Below are positions 35,091 through 43,800 of a stretch of 64,000 bases of DNA, piece by piece. Every line of letters starts with the position of its first letter. Within the stretch, counting starts at the first letter, position 1. Source of the DNA: Candidatus Korobacter versatilis (GTDB lineage Bacteria; Acidobacteriota; Terriglobia; Terriglobales; Acidobacteriaceae); the NCBI GenBank assembly GCA_016185395.1, contig JACPNR010000011.1, forward strand, positions 124,001 through 188,000. The letters are read 5' to 3'. The translations under genes were made by a program, and so were the position numbers. Under the pieces are notes generated by a model, which was not told where the DNA came from, searched no databases, and saw only the letters and a program-made list of their open reading frames with translations.

Positions 35091-37610
35091 CTACGGCAGC
35101 TTCGGCGCGACCTCGAGGTTCCGGTTACACGTCCCCGCATTCGGGTCCGCCAGCACCGTCGTCCAGTTCGGATCGCTCTGATGCGCCGTGTTCAAATCGT
35201 TGGCAAGGGCCCCGTTGAACCATGGCTGGTCGGGCAGTGCCGGCGGCGTGAGCCAGCTCGGGTTATTGAAGTCGAAGAACTCCATCATGTCATCCGCAGC
35301 GTAGAAGCGGTCGCGTCCGTTGGGCAGCGGCGGCAGGTCGAAGCGGGCCTCGATGAACGCCAGGATGGCGGTGTGCTCGCGCGGGGTGTGCGACACGTAG
35401 TTCTTCTTCACCCACGGCGAGACGACCACGAACGGGATGCGGAATCCGCTCTGCGTGAAGGTGTAGGGCAACGCCTCGGGCGCTGGGCCCTGCGTAAGGT
35501 CGCCGGACTTGAAGATGGGGGCGATGCCATCCGGATCGGGCACGGTGACCGGCGGCACGTGGTCGTAGAATCCGCCCGCTTCGTCGTAGGTCAGGATCAA
35601 GGCGCTCGACTTCCACGCCGCGCTCTTCATCAGCGCGTCCAGGATCTTCTTGGTGTTGTTCGCGCCTGGCTGGACGCCATATTTGTTGCTCGGGTGCTCG
35701 TTGTAGCCGACCGTGAGCACGTCATACTTGTCGGCTGGGTCCTGCTCGATGAACACCACTGGCGCGAGCAAGCTGTCGGCGTTCGGGTCCGCGAGGATGG
35801 TGTACAGCTCCGCGATGTTGCGCACGCGGCCCACGGTGAGCTTCGCATTCGCGTCCGTGCTGGCCGGATCGGTGCCGCGCGTCCACACGTCGTAGTCCGC
35901 CAGGTTCACCGCGCCGTTCTGGTAGTAGTACTTCCATTTCAGGTTGTGCTGCGTCATCCACTCGAAGAAGGTCAGCTGCTGCCAGCGCTTGTTGGGAAGC
36001 TGCGCCTGCAACTCTTCATCCGGACGGATGTGCCCGAAGGACGTCCCGGCGAACAGGTACATCCGGTTCGGCACCGTCGGGCCCATCACCGAACCGAACA
36101 TCCGGTCGCTGGTGGCGAATTGCGTCGCCAGTTCGTAGTAGTACGGCAACTCCCGTTCGTCGTAGTAACCGAGCGACCGCGTGTAACGCGGGTCGCGCCC
36201 TTGCGTGTACTGCGCCTGCGAATCGCTGTTCTGCCGCACCCAGAAATCCATCGCCCACGGTCCGCCGGACTTGCGGTGCGCGAAGAAGTGGCTCTCGTTC
36301 CATCCCGGGCTGGCAACGTCCACGCACACCGTCGGCAAGTGGAACGGATGGTAATTCGCACCGTCCACGTCGGTGAGCACCGTGCTCAGGTCCTGGCCAT
36401 CGATGTCGGTCGCCGCCAATCCCTGCGTGCGCGCGCGATAGTCGCCGAGGCGCCCGAAGTAGTGGTCGAATGAGCGGTTCTCCTGCACGTAATAGAGGAT
36501 GTGCTTGATCTTGTCTTTGAACCCGCCCGCCGCGACCACTTCTACCGTCGCTGACGCTGTCTTGGTCGCGCTCGACGCATCCGTCGCCGTCGCCGTGTAG
36601 GTCGTGGTCACAGGCGGTGTGACCTGCGCGCTCCCGCTCAGTCCGCTGCACGCGCCGCAATTGGAGATACTCACGCTGGTCGCGTTCTGCGAATCCCAAA
36701 TCAGCGTCGCCGTCTGTCCCGCGGAAACCGTCGTCGGGTCCGCGCTCAGCGAGACGCCTAGTTGCCCCGCCGCAGCCGCCGTGATGGTGACGCTCGAGGT
36801 CGCCGTTCCGCCCGCTCCCGTCGCGGTCGCGGTGTAGGTGGTCGTTGCGCCGGGCGTGACGCTCTGCGTCCCGCTCGGCGCCGTCACGCTGCCCACCCCC
36901 TGATCGATGGTGATCGTGTCGGCGTGCTCGCTCGTCCAGGAAAGCGTGGCGCTATCGCCCGGCAGGATCGAGCTCTTGTCCGCGCTCAGCGTGATGCTCG
37001 GCGGCACCTGGTTCACCGTGATGGTCACCGCAGACTGCACGCTGCCCAGCGAGTTCGTCGCCGTGAAGGTGTACGTCGTGGTCGCGCTCGGCGAGACGGT
37101 CACGTTGCCGCTCAGCGGGAAGCGGTCCGCGCCTTCGATCTCGATGTCGGGAGAAACGCTCACCGTGTCCGCGTTCGTGCTGTTCCAGCTCAGCGTCGCG
37201 AGGTCGCCGGCCGTCACTGTGGTCTTGTCCGCAGTCGCCGCGATGGTCGCGGGAGAGACAGGAGTGCTCACCGTCACGCTCGCGCTCATGCTCGCGGAAC
37301 CGCGGCTGTTCGTGGCGGTCGCGGTGTAGGTGGTGTTCTGCGCCGGCGTCACGTTCATCGAGCCGCTGAGCGCCACGCGCCCAATGGCGTTGTCGATGGT
37401 GACGCTGTCCGCGTCTTGCGACGTCCACGTCAGCACCGCGGTCGCGCCCGGAGCGACCTGCGCCGGCGCCACGGACATCGTCACGCTCGGCGCGTTCTCC
37501 ATCGGCGGCGGCGGGCTGGCAGCTCCACCCGCGCAGCCCGCGGCTGTGATCGCGATGAGCGCAAGGAGAACGCAGAAAAGGAGTCGGGGCCAGAGATTCG
37601 TGGATTTCAC
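35091..37610 (-). CDS. phospholipase C-like phosphoesterase lipoprotein with Ig-like repeats
   Basis: An 839-residue exported enzyme. The lipoprotein-type signal ends ITAAGC. Four tandem Ig-like/PKD-like domains of about 80 residues follow (each with TYTATATN-like strands), roughly residues 30-370. The catalytic phosphoesterase (PF04185) fills the rest: IKHILYYVQENRSFDHYFG, YDEAGGFYDHVPP and VSPWVKKNYVSHT are the signatures of phospholipase C/acid phosphatase of the alkaline-phosphatase fold, binding two metals. GTG 37610 is chosen because it directly precedes the signal peptide; a longer frame (to 37709) would bury it. Likely hydrolyses phospholipids or phosphate esters at the cell surface; substrate not determined. 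Confidence 0.88.
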   Translation of the reverse strand: MKSTNLWPRLLFCVLLALIAITAAGCAGGAASPPPPMENAPSVTMSVAPAQVAPGATAVLTWTSQDADSVTIDNAIGRVALSGSMNVTPAQNTTYTATATNSRGSASMSASVTVSTPVSPATIAATADKTTVTAGDLATLSWNSTNADTVSVSPDIEIEGADRFPLSGNVTVSPSATTTYTFTATNSLGSVQSAVTITVNQVPPSITLSADKSSILPGDSATLSWTSEHADTITIDQGVGSVTAPSGTQSVTPGATTTYTATATGAGGTATSSVTITAAAAGQLGVSLSADPTTVSAGQTATLIWDSQNATSVSISNCGACSGLSGSAQVTPPVTTTYTATATDASSATKTASATVEVVAAGGFKDKIKHILYYVQENRSFDHYFGRLGDYRARTQGLAATDIDGQDLSTVLTDVDGANYHPFHLPTVCVDVASPGWNESHFFAHRKSGGPWAMDFWVRQNSDSQAQYTQGRDPRYTRSLGYYDERELPYYYELATQFATSDRMFGSVMGPTVPNRMYLFAGTSFGHIRPDEELQAQLPNKRWQQLTFFEWMTQHNLKWKYYYQNGAVNLADYDVWTRGTDPASTDANAKLTVGRVRNIAELYTILADPNADSLLAPVVFIEQDPADKYDVLTVGYNEHPSNKYGVQPGANNTKKILDALMKSAAWKSSALILTYDEAGGFYDHVPPVTVPDPDGIAPIFKSGDLTQGPAPEALPYTFTQSGFRIPFVVVSPWVKKNYVSHTPREHTAILAFIEARFDLPPLPNGRDRFYAADDMMEFFDFNNPSWLTPPALPDQPWFNGALANDLNTAHQSDPNWTTVLADPNAGTCNRNLEVAPKLP

Positions 37611-37843
37611 CAGGGTTCGTCCTGCCACAAGAAATGCTTGCCTGCAGTGAGAAGCAGCTACTCTGGCCAGAGTTGGCTCTGGTTTCCCGGCCCGGGGAAA
37701 GGACGCCACGGGTCCCCGGCCCGCTAGAAACCCGGCCGGCAGCGCGGCAGGAAGGGCGGCCCCGGCGTAGAATATTCAGTACACCGCCCGGGGACGCTGC
37801 GCATCCAACTGGTGCGGGGATTCGCTTTCCCTAGGGATAAAAC

Positions 37844-40024
37844 GTGCTGACAAAGAAACTCCTGCTGCTGCTTCTCTCCTCTGCCCTCCTTGCTTTCGCC
37901 CAGGCTCCGTCGCAAAAGGCGGCGCCGCACCAGGCGCCCACGGCCCAGCAACCCCCCGCGTACGAGATGCCGCCGGACACCAAGGCCCCCGCCGCCAAGC
38001 CGGCAGACACCACCAAGCCGCCCGCCGCCGTCGCCAACGCGCAGAAGACGCCGGCCAAGCCGCGCACGCCCGACAAAGCCGCCGCCTACTTCCACTATTC
38101 GCTCGCGCACATCTACGAAGAGCTGGTCTCGATCTACGGACGCTCCGAGTTCGCGCAGCGCGCCATCCAGGAATACCGCCTCGCCATCGAGAACGACCCC
38201 ACTTCCGAATACCTCAACGCCGGACTCGCCGAGCTTTACGCCAAGACCGGCCGCATCCGCGACGCCGTCCTCGAAGCCCAGGACATCCTCAAGCGCGACC
38301 CCAACAACATCGAAGCCCACAAGCTGCTCGGCCGCATCTATCTGCGCTCGCTCGGCGACCTCCAGGCCGGCACGCAGTCGCAAGCCGTGCTCAAGCTCGC
38401 CATCGAGCAGTTCGAGCAGATATCGCGACTCGAGCCCGCGAACGGCGACACCTTCCTCCTCCTCGGTCGCCTCTATCGCCTGAACAACGAGATGCTGAAA
38501 GCGGAGTCCGCTTTCAAGCAGGCGGTGAAGCTCGATCCGCAGTCGGAAGAAGCCGTCGTCAGCCTCGCGTATCTCTACAGCGAAGAGGGTGATTCCAGCC
38601 GCGCCATCGCCACGCTGAACTCCGTCCCCGATAAGTCCGGCAAGATCTGGGCCGCGATGGGCGTGACCTACGAGCAGCAGAAGGACTACAAGAAGGCCAT
38701 CGACGCCTTCAAGAAAGCCGTCGAGTTCGACAAGGACAATCTCGACGCCCAGCGCGGGCTCGCGCAGAACCTGCTCAACGACGGCCAGTCGCAGCCCGCG
38801 CTCGAGCAGTACAAGCAGATCGCCGAAGCCGACCCGCAGGACGCGCAGACTTTCCTCCGCCTCGCGGAGATCTATCGCCGCACCGGCAAGTTCGACCTCG
38901 CGCTCGACAATCTGAAGAAGGCCGAAGGCCTCGTCCAGGATTCGCTCGACGTCCCCTACAACATGGCCATGGTCTACGAAGCCCAGGGACGCTACGACGA
39001 GGCCGCCACCACGCTGCAGAAGCTGCTCGACAAGACCGCCAAGCCCGAGGGCACGTACTCTTCCGGCGAGCGCAACAACCGCGCCGTCTTCCTCGAGCGC
39101 CTCGGCTCCATCTATCGCGAGCAGAACAAGCCGCAGCTCGCCGTCGATACCTTCCGCAAGATGCTCGACTTGGGCGACGACAACGTCTCGCGCGGATATC
39201 AGCAGCTCATCGAGACCTATCGCGACGCCAAGCAGTGGGAGCAGGCCACGGCCGCCGCGCGCGAAGCGGTGCAGAAGCTCCCCAACGACCGCGGCCTGCG
39301 CCTCGTGCTCGACGGACAGCTCGCCGACAGCGGCCAGGCCGACCAGGCCATCGCCGACGTCAAGTCGCAGCTCAAGGGCACGCCGGAAGACCGCGAGGTC
39401 TACACCGCGCTCTCCACCATCTACAAGCGCTTGCGCCGCTGGAAGGAATCCGAGGACGCGCTCGACCAGGCCGAAAAGCTCTCTCGCACGCGCGAGGAAA
39501 AAGATTTCGCGCTCTACATGCGCGGCGCGCTTTACGAGCAGCAGAAGAAGTATGACGCCGCCGAAGAAGTCTTCAAGCGCATCCTCGCCAACGATCCGCA
39601 GAACGGCATGATCCTGAACTACCTGGGATACATGCTCGCCGACCGCGGCGTCCGGCTCGAAGAAGCGCTCGGCTACCTCAAGCGCGCGCTCGAACTCGAT
39701 CCCCAGAACGGCGCCTATCTCGATTCCATCGGCTGGGTCTACTTCAAGCTCGGCAACTACGAGATGGCGGAAGCCAACCTGCGCCGCGCCGCCGACAAGA
39801 TCGTGAACGACGGCACCGTCCTCGATCACCTAGGCGACCTCTACCAGAAGACCGGACGCCTCAAGCTCGCCGCCGCCCACTGGGAGCGCGCGCTGCAGGC
39901 GTGGAACAAGACCGTCGCCAGCGAGGTCGACCCCGCCGACGTCGCCCGCGTGCAGAAGAAGCTCGACTCCGCCAAGACGCGCCTCGCCCAGCAAGGCACC
40001 GGCTCCGTCCGCAAACCGCAGTAG
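37844..40024 (+). CDS. large secreted TPR-repeat protein
   Basis: A 726-residue protein with a signal peptide (LLLLLLSSALLAFAQAP), then a Pro/Ala/Lys-rich stretch to about residue 75, then TPR units covering almost the whole remainder, about 12 to 14 of them; clear examples are ALDNLKKAEGLVQDSLDVPY and AVDTFRKMLDLGDDNVSRGY. Repeats of this kind form a superhelical scaffold for protein binding, here in the periplasm or at the outer membrane. It starts at GTG 37844 with AGGGA upstream. No enzymatic domain. The neighbouring genes give no partner. Confidence 0.88.
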   Translation: MLTKKLLLLLLSSALLAFAQAPSQKAAPHQAPTAQQPPAYEMPPDTKAPAAKPADTTKPPAAVANAQKTPAKPRTPDKAAAYFHYSLAHIYEELVSIYGRSEFAQRAIQEYRLAIENDPTSEYLNAGLAELYAKTGRIRDAVLEAQDILKRDPNNIEAHKLLGRIYLRSLGDLQAGTQSQAVLKLAIEQFEQISRLEPANGDTFLLLGRLYRLNNEMLKAESAFKQAVKLDPQSEEAVVSLAYLYSEEGDSSRAIATLNSVPDKSGKIWAAMGVTYEQQKDYKKAIDAFKKAVEFDKDNLDAQRGLAQNLLNDGQSQPALEQYKQIAEADPQDAQTFLRLAEIYRRTGKFDLALDNLKKAEGLVQDSLDVPYNMAMVYEAQGRYDEAATTLQKLLDKTAKPEGTYSSGERNNRAVFLERLGSIYREQNKPQLAVDTFRKMLDLGDDNVSRGYQQLIETYRDAKQWEQATAAAREAVQKLPNDRGLRLVLDGQLADSGQADQAIADVKSQLKGTPEDREVYTALSTIYKRLRRWKESEDALDQAEKLSRTREEKDFALYMRGALYEQQKKYDAAEEVFKRILANDPQNGMILNYLGYMLADRGVRLEEALGYLKRALELDPQNGAYLDSIGWVYFKLGNYEMAEANLRRAADKIVNDGTVLDHLGDLYQKTGRLKLAAAHWERALQAWNKTVASEVDPADVARVQKKLDSAKTRLAQQGTGSVRKPQ

Positions 40025-40049
40025 CTACGAGCACCGAGCAGCCTAGTGG

Positions 40050-40245
40050 AATCCCGGGATACCCCCACCCCTCCTTCGGCCGCACATTTGTCTTCAAAGA
40101 CCTGGCGGGAAAAATCCCGGGAAATCCCGGGCGAATCCCGGGTCTCGGTCACCCCCGCCCCCTCCGGTAGGCCGATCTTTTGTTTCCAGCTACTTAGCGG
40201 GAAAAATCTCGGTCAATCTCGGTCAAATCTCGGTCGCCCGGATCG
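40050..40245. repeat. AATCCCGGG / AATCTCGGTC repeat arrays
   Basis: Two related units. The first has AATCCCGGG at 40050, 40113, 40123 and 40134; the second, 40187-40237, starts CAGCTACTTAG and carries three AATCTCGGTC boxes spaced 10-11 bp. The second recurs inverted at 56456-56507. Part of the 545-bp spacer between the TPR gene and the RHS locus, otherwise free of genes. Confidence 0.8.
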
Positions 40246-40470
40246 AAATCCCGGCGGGCTCGCTCTCAAAGAGCCGCAGCGGGTGGACACACCACGCCTT
40301 ATTCTCAGTATGACAGAGCGGATAGGGCAATCTGGTCAAATATCGCGAAACTCTATTTGTAATGGATGGACAGGCTTAGCGGGAAATCGGGAGAAAGAGG
40401 GACTTGACAGGATTTTTCGTAAGGATTCTGCCTCCCACCCTTTGGTTCGCACAAACCGCTCACCAAAGGA

Positions 40471-40555
40471 TGGGCCACCCTCAGTTAGGGTGGGCCACCC
40501 GCCAGACAAGCAAAACCGGCTTGTGTGGGCCACCCCCTTTTTACCTGGGCCACCC
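40471..40555. repeat. four TGGGCCACCC repeats
   Basis: Direct copies at 40471, 40491, 40526 and 40546, each centred on GGGCCACCC with partly symmetric flanks. No gene. Confidence 0.8.
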
Positions 40556-40569
40556 GCCCGAAGGGGAAA

Positions 40570-40824
40570 TCACTCGGGCGTTCGTCGCGGCTTCAGGTTT
40601 TTGACGAGCACGTGTTCCACGAAGCCGGCAACTACTCCCATCAGCGTGCTTCCAATTACGCCCAAAATCACGATGAACAACCATGCCTCCGTCCCCCACT
40701 CGACACTGGGGGGTTTCTCGCGCCAGAACTGATACGCTTCAAAGGCGGAGACTGGAACTCCGAGGACAAGCGTTGATCTGACAATTCTAAGAATCAGCGG
40801 CTGCTCGTAATAAGACCGTGGCAC
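40570..40824 (-). CDS. small two-helix membrane protein behind the RHS gene; candidate immunity protein
   Basis: An 84-residue protein. An ATG at 40869 would overlap the RHS coding end by 37 bases; I prefer GTG 40824, because TAGGAG, overlapping the RHS stop codon, lies six bases before it. Two membrane segments are evident (LRIVRSTLVLGVPVSAFEAY and LFIVILGVIGSTLMGVVAGF), with a short charged connector and a basic C-terminus. No family recognised. The tight junction with the RHS stop and the glycine-rich hydrophobic tip in front of it fit an immunity protein for a membrane-acting toxin, but this is inference. Confidence 0.6.
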   Translation of the reverse strand: MPRSYYEQPLILRIVRSTLVLGVPVSAFEAYQFWREKPPSVEWGTEAWLFIVILGVIGSTLMGVVAGFVEHVLVKNLKPRRTPE

Positions 40825-40832
40825 AAGAACTC

Positions 40833-43800
40833 CTATCCAGGCGGTTTTGTCGCGGCCTCTAGGTCGCATGCAATCTCGGCTGAATCATAACGAGGCTGAT
40901 AAATGTATTTGTCATATCCCCAGTTCGTGAGGGGTACCGTCACACCGGCACGGATCGCGCCCGCGCTTGCACTGGCAACACCTCCAACGAAACAACCGAC
41001 ACCGGCCCCTGGAATCGCCCCGACACCAAAGAATACTGCCCCACTACTTGCTCCCCAAAAGGTGCCAGCACCGCACCCCCATGCCGCCGAGATTCCGATT
41101 TGAACGAGCACACGCTTCGTCTCCCCGGCTTCAAAGGCAGCCTTCGCGGTGTCAGCTTCAGCCCGCTTTCGCGCAATACACGCCCTTCGCTTCCTCTCCC
41201 TTGCCCCACCGCCGCTCCCACCATCGCCGCCACCTACGACGGCCGGAACAACGACATCGACAAGAGTGAAGCAGCACAGGGCCGGGAAGAAGAAGTCGCC
41301 GTACTGGATGAAGATCAGATCAAGGTGAATCGGCTGAACGCTGTACCCCAGGAGGGCTAGTGCCCCTCCGTAGGCAAAGACAACGGACCCAATGCCGCGT
41401 AGGCACCCAGGGAAGTAACGGCCTACTATGTCGGGATTCTTCATGCAGGGTAGTTGGACATCCAGTCCAAGCGGATCGACAAGGCCAACCGGGTCATTTC
41501 TGACATAAGCATAGCGATTCAACGATTGTGGATTGAAGGCATCTCCTGCCAATGGGTCGGCGGTCAGAAATCTACCCAGCCGCGGGATGTAGGAGCGCGC
41601 ATTGGCATAGTCCAGCGCGCTCTCGCCGTCGCGCTCGTAGGTGGTGAACCTCCACTTGCTCGACCCGGTGTTCTCGTACCACGTCTCGCCGTAGGGAAAG
41701 TGGCCGAAGGTGCGGGTGATGGCGCCGCTGGCGTCGGTCTCAACGCGCGCGGAGAGGCGGTCCATGTGGCGGTAGGTAGGCGTGCCGCTTGAGTTCAGTG
41801 ACGCCAGCAGCGAGTCGCCCGCGTAGATGTACTCCTGCGAGAGTGCTGGCGTCGAGCCAGTGTACTCGGCGAGGACCGTGAAGCCGGAGAAGACGTATGT
41901 GGTGATGGCGGCGCTAACGGTCTTCTTGATGCGCAGGCCGTCGGGGCCGTAGACGTAGGTCGCGGCGCCGGAGTTGTAATTCACCAGGCGGTTCTCGGCG
42001 TCGTAGGCGAACGAGTTCGTGCCGTCCGAGGTCATATTGCCGGCAGCGTCATAAGCGTAGCCGGTGTTGGTGATGCGGTTGGTGGTCGCGCTCACGGTGA
42101 GCTGCGGCTGGGAGGGAGCGGAATAGGGGGAGTTGAGCACGCCGCCGGTGAGAGTCTGCTGCAACATGGTGCCGAAGCGATCGTAACTCCAACCCAGTCC
42201 CCAAGTCCCGTTCGCGCTCTGGTCGCTGGTCGAGGCGGCAATGAGGCGGTGGACGGCATCGTAGCCGTAGTTCTGCGTCTTGGTCGTGTCTTCGGTCCCG
42301 TTCGGCTTCCAGGTGATCTTCTGGATCTGGCCGTTGTTGTTGCTCTGCGGCGAGGCGCTGTAGCAGGTGTCGCCGGAAGTCGAATTGGTGGTGTAGCAGT
42401 AGAGCAGGTTCAGCAGGTCGCTGGAGCCGTTGGCGTAACGGATGGAGGCGATCTGGAGGTGGTCGTTGTAGCCGAAGTAGGCGGAGACGCCGTTGCCGTA
42501 GTTGAACTGGGTGATCTGGCCGGCGGCGGTGTAGTCGGCGGTGGTATCGGGCACGGTGAGGTAGGTGCGCGAGCCGTCGGCGAGCTGCGAGGTGCGGCCG
42601 GTGGCGTCGTAGGTGGTGGTCACGGCGCGCAAGGACGGATAGGTCAGCGTGGTGAGTTGGTCAGCGCTGTTGTAGGCGTAACCGATGGTGTAGGTGTTCG
42701 AGCCGATGGTCTTGGCGGCGGAGATGACGCGGCCGAGCTGGTCGTAGCTGTAGCTATCGGACTCGTTGGAGTTGTCGGCGGTGAGCAGGCGGCCCTTGTT
42801 GTTGGAAGCCGAACTGGTGCCATAGGTGTAGGTGATGCCCGCCGTGGCGGCGACGTTGGGGGCGCCACTGACGTCGTAGGTGATGGTGTAGGGCCGGTTC
42901 ATGGCGTCGTAGGCGTAGTTGGTCTTGGCTCCGCGAGGGTCGGTGCGCAGGAGGGCGGCGCTGAAATCGGTGTAGGTGTACGTCGTTGCCGCGGTGCTCT
43001 CGGCGGGCGTGGCGGAGGTAAGGCGCCCGAGCGAATCGTAGGCGTACGTGCGGGATTGCGGCGTGAGCGAGCCGCGCTTGGCCTGGCTGACGGTCAGCAA
43101 ATCGTTGATCACGTCGTAGGTGTAGGTGGTGATCATCGGCGTGGCGAGCGTGCTGTTGCCGCTCGAGTCGGCGCCGCCCGTGAGGTTGGAGCCAGAGTTG
43201 TAGAGGACGAGCGCAGCGCCAGTGGTGCTGGAGCTGAGCGAGTAGTTCGTAGCGGCGCCAGCGGTCTTGGAAGTGAAGAAGACCGTGCTTCCCGCGGCCG
43301 CCGCTGTGACGCTGGAAGTGCCGTCCAGGTTGAAAGAGTTTGCGAGCAAGATGGCAAACGTGGGGCCATCGGTACAGACGCCGCGGGAGCAGGTCGAGGT
43401 CTTGCTCTTGGTGAGGCCGTTTACGGTGATGCTGACTACGTCTCCCGAGACGCTGCTGCCAGTGATGGTGACGAATCCGGTGCTCGTCATGCCATCGCCA
43501 GAGCCCGGCTCGTCGACCTCAATCAGGCGGCCGAGGGCGTCGGCAAAGCTCCGGCGCTGCTTGCCCACTGGGTCCGTGGAGGTGACGCTGTTGCCGCTGT
43601 AGCTGGTCTGATAGCTGCCGCCGGTGGCCGGCGCCATCGATGTTATCCGGTCGTAATTGTCGTACCCATAGGTCGTGAACACTTCGCTTTCGCCCGGTTT
43701 GCGAGGGTTGCTGCGCTGGGACAGACGGCCGGCGGCGTCATAGGTGCTGCGCGTGATCGAGAACTGGGTGCTGCCGTTGCGGGCCTCCTGTTGGAGAACT

